Assembly: GCA_035296965.1 (NCBI GenBank)
Contig: DATGZX010000321.1
Coordinates: 1-64,000 of the forward strand
Reading direction: 5' to 3'
From: DATGZX01 sp035296965
Lineage (GTDB): Bacteria > Planctomycetota > Planctomycetia > Gemmatales > Gemmataceae
Length of the DNA stretch: 64,000 nt
Under the pieces are notes generated by a model that searched no databases, was not told the origin of the DNA, and was given only the letters and a program-made list of their open reading frames with translations. A program made the position numbers and the translations under genes. Positions 33,544 to 43,532 of the stretch are shown here, piece after piece; the first letter of the stretch is position 1, and each line of letters starts with the position of its first letter.

Positions 33544-33611
33544 TTCGGCAGCGGCGTAGGACAGATTTCCCAATCTGTCCGGTCAGGTTGGAAACCTGAC
33601 CTACTGCCGAA
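33544..33611. repeat. Three-way-junction repeat (double hairpin)
   Basis: Two adjacent perfect 9-bp hairpins, GGACAGATT-TCCC-AATCTGTCC (33559-33580) and GGTCAGGTT-GGA-AACCTGACC (33581-33601), are embraced by an outer pairing of TCGGCAG/CTGCCGA and GTAG/CTAC. The whole can fold as a compact cloverleaf without a tRNA consensus. It lies just downstream of the PEP-CTERM gene. Confidence 0.75.
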
Positions 33612-33625
33612 TCCCGCACGGTCAT

Positions 33626-34282
33626 TTACCGAGACAGTGAGCGCGTCTTCCGCCGATATAGAAAGAACCCCGAAGCACCAATACTCAGCAGGACCCATGT
33701 CGCAGGTTCCGGAACGAACGTTGCCTGCGAAACACCAAAGTCGACGGAGCCGGGGGGCTGATCGCTGGTCAGCGTCACTTCACTGATGCCAGGGGCACTG
33801 ATAGAGACCGAACCCAGTTCGCCGGCGCCTGAGAAGAACGGGTCAAGCGGGACGGTGCCCGTCGCAAGGAGTTGGCCGCTGGCACTAAAACCGCTTAGCG
33901 TAAGAATGGAAGGTTGCGGATAACCGTTGAGAACGTCGAAGGAGACATAACTGACGGGGTTGGTCAGCGTCGCGGTAATAACACCGGGGAGATGGGAACC
34001 ATCTGCCAGCGTCGCACTATCGCTTGTGCTGTAGTAGTTCGGACTCTGGCCCGGAATCGAAGGTGAGATGGTCGAGGAATTGAGGACGACGCCGCCAGTG
34101 AACGTGACTCCAGAAAAAACCAGAACGGGGCCCTGTGCGCCCCCCGGAGTAACCTGGTTGTAGAAGGTGGGTCCGTTGATGGTGCCGAAGTCAATGATCT
34201 CGGCAGCGGCCGGTGCGGAGCTTAGCAAGACGCCCAGGAATACCCCAGACAAGGTGAACGTCGCCTTGAGTTTGGACAGCAT
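33626..34282 (-). CDS. PEP-CTERM sorted exported protein
   Basis: 218 residues from the ATG at 34282 (AGAGGGGA upstream). Signal peptide at about 1-27 (SSAPAAA). The mature domain of about 160 residues is Ser/Gly/Thr-rich beta structure without catalytic motifs. The C-terminus is a textbook PEP-CTERM tail: VPEPATWVLLSIGASGFFLYRRK, meaning Pro-Glu-Pro, a hydrophobic helix, then a basic cluster. Such proteins are processed by an exosortase and linked to exopolysaccharide. No exosortase is in this window. Confidence 0.93.
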   Translation of the reverse strand: MLSKLKATFTLSGVFLGVLLSSAPAAAEIIDFGTINGPTFYNQVTPGGAQGPVLVFSGVTFTGGVVLNSSTISPSIPGQSPNYYSTSDSATLADGSHLPGVITATLTNPVSYVSFDVLNGYPQPSILTLSGFSASGQLLATGTVPLDPFFSGAGELGSVSISAPGISEVTLTSDQPPGSVDFGVSQATFVPEPATWVLLSIGASGFFLYRRKTRSLSR

Positions 34283-35151
34283 TGTCGATTCCCCTCTTTT
34301 TCCGAAACAACATTCTCGCGGTCCCGATTGCAGCCTCTCGTGGGCATTCAACCTGGATCGTTCGGACCTTGAAAGCGCTCTCATCCAGATGCGGAAAATC
34401 CAGTAAGCACTTGCCTTCGAGAGCCAGTTGGTATCCAATCCAGTCTATCAGTGTGAGTGCGGAATCGGTGAAAGTCAAATATTAAATTGCTGCTGAAGAA
34501 ATTCGTTCAGATTGCGCGAGTTGTGCAGCCACGGTCATCTCGGCATCGTTATCTATTTGGCCAAAGCTGCCGAACTTCGCACGCGCTAAGAAATGTTTAC
34601 GATGCCTGACAAAGTGTTAATTCGCGTTAACGAGATTTGGGCCGCCGGCACGATAATCGGATTGGAGATGGCGAAAGGAGATGTTCGGTTGTGCCCCAAC
34701 CGAATGTCTCAAAATCACATTGCACCGACCCCAAGTCTCTTTTTTGCACCGGGTTGCGAGATCTTACTGTGCGACTGGAGAAGTCGGAAGATCAAGGCCT
34801 CCTTTAGTTTGCACTCTGGCTGGTTTTCATCGGACCATAGTTCTTAACTGTTGGCCCGAAAAGTGCTCTCTCCACATGTACGAACTTCGGAGTGAATCAT
34901 CGAGAGCTTCCAGAGAGCCAGTGTCGGGTGAAGGCACTGAGCCGAATTCGTGGTGGCCTGTAGTGTTCGGGACGCACGCCCTGGCAGAGTCGTTCCGGTT
35001 GACGCCCGCAGGGACGATCCGCTTCCTAGGATAGCCCGTCGCCGCTCAGAGAGATCTCCCCGGATGTTTATACCGTCTTGATTCGACGCGGGATCGAGAG
35101 TCAATTGCGTTCTGAGACCGTCGCTTTGCAGAGCAGCCGTCGGAGGAACGC
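34283..35151. other. Long gene-free region upstream of the surface-protein gene
   Basis: About 870 bases without a supported gene. The frames at 34593-34847 and 34681-35034 have no domain, signal or ribosome binding site. It is unusually AT-rich at 34480-34650 compared with its surroundings and should include the promoters of the divergent PEP-CTERM and surface-protein genes. Confidence 0.55.
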
Positions 35152-38100
35152 GTGCGGCTGGCGTCCCGGAGTGCCGTCGGAAACAAGCCGGCGCTCACGT
35201 GGAATGGTTCAAGGCTTGTCCAACGGAAAAGAATACTCCCCATTGGAACAAACACCATGTTCCTCCCAGCGTTGCGTGGTTTGACAATACAGATCCCGCC
35301 CTGGATGCGACGGCAGGTTGTCTTCGCTCCGAAAGCAAGATACCTGCCTCACATCGAGGTCTTGGAAGACAGGACATTGTTATCCGTTTTCCTGCCGGGC
35401 ACAGACCTCCTGCATGCACCTGGCTCGAATCTTCTCGGCGCTGCCGCGCTGCAGGGGTCGTTCGTTCAGACGTCGAGCGTCCTTGATAGTGTCACGACCG
35501 CTCCACATTTGCTCCTGGAGATTGCCGGCAGCACAGTCGCCGGGACGCCGCTGGACGTTACCGTTGCCGCGGTGGCAGCGTTTGGAGAGCTGGACTCGGG
35601 ATATCGCGGGACCATCCACTTTACGAGCACAGATGGCCAGGCTGCGCTCCCCGCGGACTACACGTTCACGGCCAGCGACGGCGGCATTCACACGTTCGCT
35701 CCAGGTGTAACGCTCAAGACCGCCGGCAGCCAAGCCGTGACCGTGGGCGACACCGTGGGCGGCGCAGTCGCGGCGACCGCGAACGTGCAGGTTAGCCATG
35801 CCAATCTGGACCATCTGAGCTTGAACGCACAGGGCGCCAGCGTCGCCGGGACGGCGTTCGGAATCACAGTGAGCGCGCGCGATGCCTACGGCAATTTGGT
35901 GCCCGGCTACTCGGGGACCATTCATTTCGCCAGCAGCGACGACCAGGCTTTGCTGCCCGGAAACTACACTTTTACGAGCGGCGATCAGGGGGCTCACACG
36001 TTCGCGCAAGGTCTGACGTTGAAAACCGCTGGCGACGAGACCATTACCGCGACGGATGCCAAGGGCATCACGGGAACCACCGACGTGGAAGTCAGTGCGG
36101 CGGCTGCCGTTCGGTTGCTGGTCATGCCGGTGAGCGATGCTGGCACCGTGGGAGTGCCGCTCAATGTCACGGTCACGGCCCAGGACAACTTTGGCAATGT
36201 CGCCACAGGCTACACAGGCACGGTAACTTTCGGCAGCAGCGATCCCGCGGCTGGACTTCCGGGCAACTACACCTTCTCTGCAAACAATGCCGGCATCCAT
36301 ACGTTTACCGTGACTTTCAACACTGCGGGACTGCAGACCTTTACCGTGAATGATCCCGTCAATCTGATTTCCGGCTCAACACACGTCAGCGTGGCCCAGG
36401 CCAGCACGGCAGTAGAGTTGACCTCCTCGCTGCAGTCTTCTGTCTACGGCCAATCGGTTACCTTCACGGCAACTGTAGAGGCATCCGGTGCGATCACACC
36501 TACAGGTTCCGTGGAGTTCGTCGATGAAACGATCGGAACCGATTTAGGGACGTTCGGGCTAACTGCGGGGAGCGCCACTTTGTCGATCGCGGGCCTTGGC
36601 GCAGGCGGCCACACGATCGAGGCAGTTTACAGCGGAGACAGCAACTACGTTGGTTCCACACGCAGCACGGGCTTCGGGGTGGCCCCGGCAGCGCTGACCG
36701 TCACCGTAAATAACTCGACGAAACGCTATGGCGACCCGCTACCAGATTTTACCGTCAACTATAGCGGTTTTGTGCTGGGGCAGGGCCCGAACGATCTCAA
36801 CGGGACATTGAGCTTTAATACGCCGGCAACCGGCAGCAGTCATGTGGGAAACTACCTGGTAAGCGCCGGCGGGGTCAGCGACCCGAACTATGTGATCAGC
36901 TTCGTGAACGGAGCGCTCTTCGTCACGCCGGTAGCATTGACCGTTACGGCGAACAATCAGACCAAGCTGTACGGCGCCCCCTTGCCAGGCTTGACCGCAA
37001 GTTTTGCCGGCTTCGTCAACGGCGATACCGCTGCCAGCCTATCTACGCCGCCAACTCTGACCACCGATGCCACGGCCGCCAGCCATGTCGCCGGCAATCC
37101 TTACGCGATTTCTGCCAGTGGCGCCGTGGATGCCGATTACACCATCGCCTATGTGCCCGGCACACTGGACGTCACGCCAGCAGCCTTGAAGATCACGGCC
37201 GACAATCAGACAAAGCAGTACGGTTCGCCCTTGCCCCTTCTTACGGCAGGCTACGACGGCTTCGTCAATGGCGACCTGCCAGCAAGTCTGACCACGCCTG
37301 TGACCCTGGAAACCGTGGCCGGTATCGGCAGCCATGTTGGTAACTACGACATCGCGGCGAGCGGAGCCGTTGACGCCGACTACGCCATTACGTTCGTCGA
37401 CGGAACGCTGCAAGTGACGCCGGCCCCACTGACCATTACAGCGAACGATCAATCGAGAGTTTTTGGCGCTGCCGACCCGACTTTCACGGTCGCCTATTCG
37501 GGCTTCGTGCTCGGTCAGGACCCTGGCGTGCTGGCGGGATCGCTCAGTGTCACTACTCCGGCCACGACGTCGAGCGTCGTGGGCGACTACGCAATCACGC
37601 CAGCCGGCCTGAGTTCGACGGATTACGCGATCGAGTACGTCGATGGCAACTTGACAGTCCTTCAAGATGGCACTTCCATGCAGGTTCTCTCGGCAGCCAA
37701 TCCGGCTGTCGTCGGCCACGGCGTAGCGGTGACTGCCATCGTCAGCCCCGATCCGCCCGGGTCGGGTACTCCCACGGGAACAATCACATTCCTGGATGGC
37801 CCAACGGTTCTCGGGACGGCGCCTCTGATTGGTGGGACGGCCAGCCTCACCCTGACGGGCCTGACCGTAGGTCTTCATAACATCAGTGCGAGTTATGCAG
37901 GAGATACCGACTTCACCGGCAACCTGGGAATTGGCCTGAAGCTGACTATCGCCGACGCCCCTCTTACTGAAACCAATCATGCTTTTGTCGCAGGAAGTGG
38001 CATGGCTTTCACAGGCACAGTAGCCTCTTTTACGGATGCGAATCCTTTTGCCCAACCAGGCGACTTCACGGCATCTATCGACTGGGGCGACGGCGTAGTC

Positions 38101-39345
38101 TCGGCCGGCACGGTTGAGGCAAATGCCAGCGGCGGCTTCAACGTTGTCGGTACGCATACTTATGCATCCGAAGATACCTTCCCCGTTACCGTGAATATCC
38201 TCGACAAAGGCGGCAGCACGACTACCGCCAATTCCATGGCCCTGGTCTTGAGTGCGTTCGAGCTCAGCTTGCTGGTGGAATGGGACTTCGAGCAAGCGAT
38301 CCCGGGACAATCCACGTTGACAGCCCACGTTACAGGTCTGGACGCTACACTTACGCGCGATTCAGGTACGCTGCTCCACGAATACCTTTTCGTGGGAATT
38401 TACCGCGACAATCCAACGACCGTGCCCACGAACGGCACAATTTACTACGAGACGCGAACAGGCGATCTACAGGACGGCGATATGCTTACGGACACGCTCG
38501 CTTATCCGTCCAATGACAACGGCACGCCGACGCTCGAGTATTTCAAGTTGCAGTCGCAAGCGTATCTCGATTATCAGCAAGGTACCCAGCCCTCCAACAA
38601 AGAGATAGTGAATACGCAGCAACATGACATCACGGTCGTGTTTGACGCGTCGTCCACGCCGCCCATCTTCAACCTGCACGGGACCGTGTTTACGATCGCC
38701 GTATCCAATTCCGGAGGCGAGGGCAACGGCGGCTCGGGCAATGGTCCCGGCACGCAGCAGACGCCTGCCACGATCACTCCCGCCCTCGCTCTCGCCGGAG
38801 CCAATGCAGCAGGAACCAATGATTTCAGCAGGCAAACCACGTTTTTGACCAGCAATCAGCTTTCCCTGGCGCTGACCCCATCCTCGGACTCTCAGTTAAC
38901 CGTGAGCCGTACGAGTGCCAGCTCCGGCGTCACCACCGGCGGCGGAGACGAGGAAGACCTGGAAGATTATTTCTCCTTCTTAATGCGTGTGCTTGGCAAG
39001 GACCTGTTCTGGGAAGTGCTCAAAACCGCCCAGGTGCCGACGGTTTCCGACGCGTTTGTCGCTGAGCGAGCAGCCGTTCCGGATACTGCCGCGCCGCAGA
39101 GTGCCGTACTGCTGCCGATGGACGGCGCGCCTATCGACGATTACCGAATCGCTCCCCAGGAAGATTTCACTCAGCCTGGACAGCCCGAGATGGAGCACCC
39201 TCCGATGAAGGAGGGCGAAGACTTGGATACCATAGAAGTCTTGTCGGTGGCGCTTGCTGGCTGGACCATGTGGAAGCGTCCCGAAGGTGAACGGGACGAG
39301 TTTTCGAGGAGACGTCGCGTGCATAACCGGCGAGAACGACAGTAG
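35152..39345 (+). CDS. Giant surface protein with Ig-like and MBG repeats
   Basis: 1397 residues from the GTG at 35152 (GGAGG upstream); an ATG at 35257 is an alternative start. LEDRTLLS at residues 71-78 is the planctomycete surface-protein leader motif. Next come three repeats of about 100 residues (GTIHF-SSD-QALLP-YTFT, HTFA-G-TLKTAG, about 110-410), an Ig-like domain (SVYGQSVTFTATV), four MBG-type repeats (NNQTKxYGxPLP, GFVNGD, SHVGNY, DYxIxFVxGTLxVTPA, about 515-845), another Big-type domain, and a PKD-like domain (SIDWGDG). The C-terminus is acidic, then hydrophobic and strongly basic (SRRRRVHNRRERQ). It likely acts in adhesion or in the cell coat. Confidence 0.9.
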   Translation: MRLASRSAVGNKPALTWNGSRLVQRKRILPIGTNTMFLPALRGLTIQIPPWMRRQVVFAPKARYLPHIEVLEDRTLLSVFLPGTDLLHAPGSNLLGAAALQGSFVQTSSVLDSVTTAPHLLLEIAGSTVAGTPLDVTVAAVAAFGELDSGYRGTIHFTSTDGQAALPADYTFTASDGGIHTFAPGVTLKTAGSQAVTVGDTVGGAVAATANVQVSHANLDHLSLNAQGASVAGTAFGITVSARDAYGNLVPGYSGTIHFASSDDQALLPGNYTFTSGDQGAHTFAQGLTLKTAGDETITATDAKGITGTTDVEVSAAAAVRLLVMPVSDAGTVGVPLNVTVTAQDNFGNVATGYTGTVTFGSSDPAAGLPGNYTFSANNAGIHTFTVTFNTAGLQTFTVNDPVNLISGSTHVSVAQASTAVELTSSLQSSVYGQSVTFTATVEASGAITPTGSVEFVDETIGTDLGTFGLTAGSATLSIAGLGAGGHTIEAVYSGDSNYVGSTRSTGFGVAPAALTVTVNNSTKRYGDPLPDFTVNYSGFVLGQGPNDLNGTLSFNTPATGSSHVGNYLVSAGGVSDPNYVISFVNGALFVTPVALTVTANNQTKLYGAPLPGLTASFAGFVNGDTAASLSTPPTLTTDATAASHVAGNPYAISASGAVDADYTIAYVPGTLDVTPAALKITADNQTKQYGSPLPLLTAGYDGFVNGDLPASLTTPVTLETVAGIGSHVGNYDIAASGAVDADYAITFVDGTLQVTPAPLTITANDQSRVFGAADPTFTVAYSGFVLGQDPGVLAGSLSVTTPATTSSVVGDYAITPAGLSSTDYAIEYVDGNLTVLQDGTSMQVLSAANPAVVGHGVAVTAIVSPDPPGSGTPTGTITFLDGPTVLGTAPLIGGTASLTLTGLTVGLHNISASYAGDTDFTGNLGIGLKLTIADAPLTETNHAFVAGSGMAFTGTVASFTDANPFAQPGDFTASIDWGDGVVSAGTVEANASGGFNVVGTHTYASEDTFPVTVNILDKGGSTTTANSMALVLSAFELSLLVEWDFEQAIPGQSTLTAHVTGLDATLTRDSGTLLHEYLFVGIYRDNPTTVPTNGTIYYETRTGDLQDGDMLTDTLAYPSNDNGTPTLEYFKLQSQAYLDYQQGTQPSNKEIVNTQQHDITVVFDASSTPPIFNLHGTVFTIAVSNSGGEGNGGSGNGPGTQQTPATITPALALAGANAAGTNDFSRQTTFLTSNQLSLALTPSSDSQLTVSRTSASSGVTTGGGDEEDLEDYFSFLMRVLGKDLFWEVLKTAQVPTVSDAFVAERAAVPDTAAPQSAVLLPMDGAPIDDYRIAPQEDFTQPGQPEMEHPPMKEGEDLDTIEVLSVALAGWTMWKRPEGERDEFSRRRRVHNRRERQ

Positions 39346-39480
39346 CCTGCCAAGCCGAAAAGTCTCGTGGCGCAGTGCGAAATGCGGAAGGACGAAACGT
39401 TGTTGGCTCTTGAACGGCCAGCCCCAGCCGCCCTAGAATACTTGTGACCTCCGAGGGGACGCTCATTTTTGGGTTGAGAT

Positions 39481-40218
39481 ATGCACCAGGATATTGATGT
39501 CGCTTTGCGTGGCTGGGAATTCAAGCCTGGGGTGGTCCAGGCCCGCCTCGTCCAAGCCAAGGATGGCCGACAGGTCGTCCAGATGCGGGTGGACTTGGGA
39601 ATCCTGCAAATCGAGACCGCCGGCCGGCCGGACGGCCTGAGGCCCCACGGCTATGCCACTTACTTTGACTACATGAAGCAGCAAGCCCGTGTTGCCGACC
39701 GCGCCCACCAGAGCCTGGTCTTGAGCGAAGAGCAGTGCGAGGAAGCTGACCGCGAGTTCCTCCAATTCTACCACCGCAGGATTTGCTGGCTGGCGTTGCG
39801 CAACTACGTACGGGCGATCGAGGATGCCGACCATACGCTAGCTTTCATGGATTTCGTCCGCGATCACTCCCCCAGCGATGAGTATACTCAAGCCCATGAG
39901 CAATACCGGGGATTTGTCATCTTTCATCGCACGCAGGCCGCCGCGGCGTTCTCCGTCGAACGCGATGACCCCGAGACGGCCCTCGATGCCATCCACGACG
40001 GATTGGACAAGCTGCGAGCCTTGTTCGCCAGCTACGATGCCGAAGAGCAGATGGAAGAAGACGGCATGGTGCAGCAGCTGCGAAAAATGGATCGTTCTTT
40101 GCGGAAACTTCACAAGATCGAATCGACTCTGCAAGAGCAATTGGAAGAAGCTGTTGCCAAGGAAGACTATGAAATAGCCGCTGAGCTGCGCGATAAGCTA
40201 CGCCGTCGACAGCAGTAG
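39481..40218 (+). CDS. UvrB/UvrC (UVR) motif protein
   Basis: A 245-residue cytoplasmic protein. The last 40 residues form a UVR motif (LQEQLEEAVAKEDYEIAAELRDKLRR), the coiled pair that in UvrB and UvrC mediates their contact and that also occurs in ClpC and in kinase activators such as McsA. The preceding 200 residues are mainly helical with many charged residues (YFDYMKQQARVADRAH, LSEEQCEEADREFLQFYHRR) and no catalytic motif. It probably mediates a protein contact. It stands directly after the surface-protein gene with a 135-base gap. Confidence 0.8.
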   Translation: MHQDIDVALRGWEFKPGVVQARLVQAKDGRQVVQMRVDLGILQIETAGRPDGLRPHGYATYFDYMKQQARVADRAHQSLVLSEEQCEEADREFLQFYHRRICWLALRNYVRAIEDADHTLAFMDFVRDHSPSDEYTQAHEQYRGFVIFHRTQAAAAFSVERDDPETALDAIHDGLDKLRALFASYDAEEQMEEDGMVQQLRKMDRSLRKLHKIESTLQEQLEEAVAKEDYEIAAELRDKLRRRQQ

Positions 40219-40422
40219 TTGCTCCCCCCCAAAGCTTCGAGTCCACTCTAGTTCCGCCTCTCCCCATTGTCTCGCATAATCAGCGTTTGCGGCGCGACCT
40301 TGACCGCTTCCGCCATCGTATTAAAATGGGAATCCGATGCAGCTTAACTGACCGCACTTGCTTTGTGGGTCCGGCGCATCGATCTTGCACCTTCGTTCCA
40401 CTCTCATGCCAAGGCGGCTGCT

Positions 40423-41808
40423 ATGAAGTTTCTCAGTCAGATTGTGCTTGCGATTGTGGCGGTTGTTGTGCTGGTAGCTGGGGTTACGTACCTGTCTCAA
40501 TTCAACACCACGGGCGGAGGACCCGCCGACACGCCCAATAGCGCTCGCCCTCCTGCGGCGGAGGTCACGGAACTCGATATTCCCATGAAGATTTTCCAGT
40601 GGGTACCGGATTTTGCCGGCCAGTTCGAAGTCGAAACCTCCGGCCACTGCGACTTTTGGTTCGAGAATAAAAAGAGCGAGCCGATCATCTTGGGCTTGAG
40701 TTCGAAGAGCTGCAAGTGTTCCGACATTTCGGTTTGCGTGCTCAAGCCGGAGGAAACGGAACCCATGCGCCGTCTTGCTGGCGCTACCGCCGCCGCCGAA
40801 ATCGCCTCTGCGTGCCAGGGTGTGCCCGGCTTTGCGGCGATGTACAAGGACACGGACAAAATCACCGGCTGGCTTGGTGCCCATCTCGACTGGCAGCCGC
40901 TGAGCGTGAGCGAGAGCCAGGGTGTGAGGGTTGAGCCCCAGTCGGGCGGCTGGATTCGCGTCGCATTCAAGGGAGAAAAAAGCAATAACGGCCGATTGGC
41001 GATTGGCATCTGGACATTGGCCGATTCATCTGTCCCGAGCCCGAGATTATCAACCCGGCTGGAAGTGCCCATTGCATACATGCCGGTGCTGCGGACTACC
41101 GATGCTCTCAACACGCAGGTCGCATCGGTCAGCGTTGGAGATCTTAATTACGGCGAAGAAGGGACTGTCGAGTTTCAGTGCTGGTCCTCCAGCCGTGCCA
41201 GCTTCTCGCTTAAAGCAAGCGAATCGAGAAATGATCCTTGCTTTGAATGCACGTGCACTCCGATGACATATGACGAGTGTTTGAAGCTTTCGGAAAAGGT
41301 CAAGGCGCGAGTCTTGTCGGGATATAACGTAAAGGTGACCGTGCACGAGCATGTGGCCAGCGGATCGCAGCTGGACCTCGGTATTTTTTCACGCGGAGTG
41401 ACGCTCACAAGCGATGCTGATATCGAAGCGGTCAGCATGAATGTGCGCGGCAGCGTGGCAGGCGACATTATTGTGGGCGCGGATGAAGACAAAGGTCGAG
41501 TCGTGCTGGGAAGCTTCTCGGCCAAGCAGGGCCAGGTAACAACGATCCGCCTGACAGGGTTGAGACCCGGCTTGGAACTGCAAATCGACCGGATCGAGCC
41601 AGCCACCCTGGATTATGTCAAAGTAAAATCCCTGACGAAGGTGCGGACCGCTTCCACTGGGACCTCGGACTGGAACCTTTGCGTGGAAGCCGTGCCGGGA
41701 TGTCCGACGGGCAAGCTACCCACACACAGCGCCATCATGTTGAAGATGCTCGGGCCCAACCCGAGGAATATCCGCATCCCGTTGGTTGGTCTGGCGTACC
41801 AACAATAA
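40423..41808 (+). CDS. DUF1573-like membrane-anchored protein
   Basis: 461 residues from the ATG at 40423 (AAGGCGG upstream). Residues 5-24 form an N-terminal membrane anchor or signal. An Ig-like segment (about 70-110) contains HCDFWFENKKSEPIILGLSSKSCKCSD, matching the DUF1573 pattern in which a short Cys pair follows a beta-sandwich start. Further beta-rich domains follow, with another Cys cluster DPCFECTCTP near residue 290. It lies 77 bases upstream of the cytochrome fusion gene in the same direction; DUF1573-like proteins and multiheme cytochromes recur together in planctomycetes. Confidence 0.7.
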   Translation: MKFLSQIVLAIVAVVVLVAGVTYLSQFNTTGGGPADTPNSARPPAAEVTELDIPMKIFQWVPDFAGQFEVETSGHCDFWFENKKSEPIILGLSSKSCKCSDISVCVLKPEETEPMRRLAGATAAAEIASACQGVPGFAAMYKDTDKITGWLGAHLDWQPLSVSESQGVRVEPQSGGWIRVAFKGEKSNNGRLAIGIWTLADSSVPSPRLSTRLEVPIAYMPVLRTTDALNTQVASVSVGDLNYGEEGTVEFQCWSSSRASFSLKASESRNDPCFECTCTPMTYDECLKLSEKVKARVLSGYNVKVTVHEHVASGSQLDLGIFSRGVTLTSDADIEAVSMNVRGSVAGDIIVGADEDKGRVVLGSFSAKQGQVTTIRLTGLRPGLELQIDRIEPATLDYVKVKSLTKVRTASTGTSDWNLCVEAVPGCPTGKLPTHSAIMLKMLGPNPRNIRIPLVGLAYQQ

Positions 41809-41885
41809 GGTCGCTGTGCGGAAGATGACATGCACTGCGACGCCTCCTCCTTTTCGCTTCTGTTTCAATCGAAGGGACCCTGGAT

Positions 41886-43496
41886 ATGGTAAAGGATGAC
41901 CAAAAAAGTGCAGGGCTGACTGCTCAGCGCGCTCCGGCTGTAGCGTCCCGCAGTTCCTCGTTCAGACTGACGGCCCTGGTCTTGACAGTCGTCAGCCTTG
42001 CCACTGCCACAGGTTTCTGGGCCGCTTCTTGGCGGCACAAGCCCGATCCGGTTCCGCAAGGCAGGACGGTGCGCGGCTACCGTGACTGGCCCAAACCCGA
42101 CGTCGCCATCGTACTTTCCGGCGAACTGCATGGCTATTTGCAACCGTGCGGCTGCTCAGAGCCGCAAAAGGGCGGCCTGGCGCGACGCTACAACCTTATC
42201 CAGTCCCTGATCAAGGACCGTGGCTGGCCGGTTGTCGCAGCCGATCTGGGAGATTTAGCTCAGGCCAACGGGCCTCAGGCTTTGCTCAAGTACCGCTACG
42301 CAATGGAAGGCTTGCAGAAGCTGCGTTACACCGCTATCGGGGTCGGCACGAATGAGACCACCTTGCCTCTCCTTAGCGCATTAGGCGAATTCGCCCTGAA
42401 CAATCCAACACCACGCGTGCTCGCCGCCAATCTCCACAACATGGAGAAGGACTATCCCGGTATGGTGAAGTCCATCGAGACTTCGGCAGGCGAGAATGGC
42501 GTCCCTAGAGTCACCTTTGTCAGCGTGATCGGCCCCAGCGTAGCCAAGCAGATGCAAGAAAACGATCACAGCCTTCAGTTTGATCCAGTGGAAAAAACTC
42601 TTGAGGCACTCCTTCCGGAGATCCAGAAAACGAAAGCCGAAGTGCGCGTGCTGCTTTACGAGGGCTCTGAGGAGGAGGCCAAAGCTTACGTCGTGGCGGC
42701 GCAAAACAGTCCGCAAAAACTACCAGAATTTCAGATTGTTGTTTGGCTAAGCGGCGACCAAGAACCGTCGATGAAGCCGGAGCAAATCGGAGATTCACTC
42801 CTACTCAGCGTCGGCCACAAAGGGCAGTATGTCGGCATCGTCGGTTACTACGGGCAAGGCTCTCCCTTTCGATACGACCTCGTCGCTCTCAATCCGGAGT
42901 TCGAGACACCCGAGGGTCACGATCAGGATAACCCACTTCATGCGCTCATGCAGAAGTACGCGCAAGAGGTGCGCGACGAGAACTACTTGGCAAAATACCC
43001 TCATAACGCCAAGCACCCCGTGCAGATCGCCTTTCCAGCGTCCACCTACGTAGGATCGGAGAAATGCAAGAAGTGCCATGACTTCGCTTACGACGTTTGG
43101 AAGAACTCCGCGCATTTCCACGCCTTCGAAGCGCTGACCGTGAAGGCGAAACGGCCGACGCTTCGACAGTTCGACGGCGAATGTGTGCGTTGCCACGTGA
43201 CCGGCTTCGGCCTGGAAGGTGGCTTTGTGAGCGAAGAGAAAACACCTTTGCTGAAAAACGTGGGCTGCGAGAGCTGCCATGGGCCGGCCAGCTTACACGT
43301 CAAGAATCCCAACGACGAGAAGATCCGCGCCGCTATCAATCCTCTCAAAGCCAAGAAAGGCGAAGATCCCATAAGGGTGGCAAATCGCATCGATTACGCA
43401 TGTCAAACTTGCCATGACCTTGACAATAGCGTCCATTTCAAATTTGAAGAGTACTGGGAAAAGAAGAACATTGTCCACAACACGCCAAAAGAATAG
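41886..43496 (+). CDS. Metallophosphoesterase-like/tetraheme cytochrome c fusion
   Basis: A 536-residue protein with an N-terminal membrane anchor (about 27-47). The first part (about 70-330) resembles the 5'-nucleotidase/SoxB-type phosphoesterase fold, with LSGELHGYLQPCGCSEPQKGGLARRYNLI and GIGTNETTLPLL-like segments. The last 150 residues are a cytochrome c554-type domain with four CxxCH sites at about residues 394 (CKKCH), 433 (CVRCH), 461 (CESCH) and 506 (CQTCH). Each CxxCH should bind a covalent heme in the periplasm. It likely moves electrons; the phosphoesterase-like part lacks a clearly complete metal site and may be structural. Confidence 0.88.
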   Translation: MVKDDQKSAGLTAQRAPAVASRSSSFRLTALVLTVVSLATATGFWAASWRHKPDPVPQGRTVRGYRDWPKPDVAIVLSGELHGYLQPCGCSEPQKGGLARRYNLIQSLIKDRGWPVVAADLGDLAQANGPQALLKYRYAMEGLQKLRYTAIGVGTNETTLPLLSALGEFALNNPTPRVLAANLHNMEKDYPGMVKSIETSAGENGVPRVTFVSVIGPSVAKQMQENDHSLQFDPVEKTLEALLPEIQKTKAEVRVLLYEGSEEEAKAYVVAAQNSPQKLPEFQIVVWLSGDQEPSMKPEQIGDSLLLSVGHKGQYVGIVGYYGQGSPFRYDLVALNPEFETPEGHDQDNPLHALMQKYAQEVRDENYLAKYPHNAKHPVQIAFPASTYVGSEKCKKCHDFAYDVWKNSAHFHAFEALTVKAKRPTLRQFDGECVRCHVTGFGLEGGFVSEEKTPLLKNVGCESCHGPASLHVKNPNDEKIRAAINPLKAKKGEDPIRVANRIDYACQTCHDLDNSVHFKFEEYWEKKNIVHNTPKE

Positions 43497-43532
43497 GATC
43501 TTCGAGGCCTGGGAGCCGGGCGCTCGCGCCCG

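Noticed and set aside
37039..38328. 429-codon minus-strand frame
   Set aside because: Antisense to the MBG repeats of the surface-protein gene; GC-rich repetitive coding DNA often leaves the opposite frame open.
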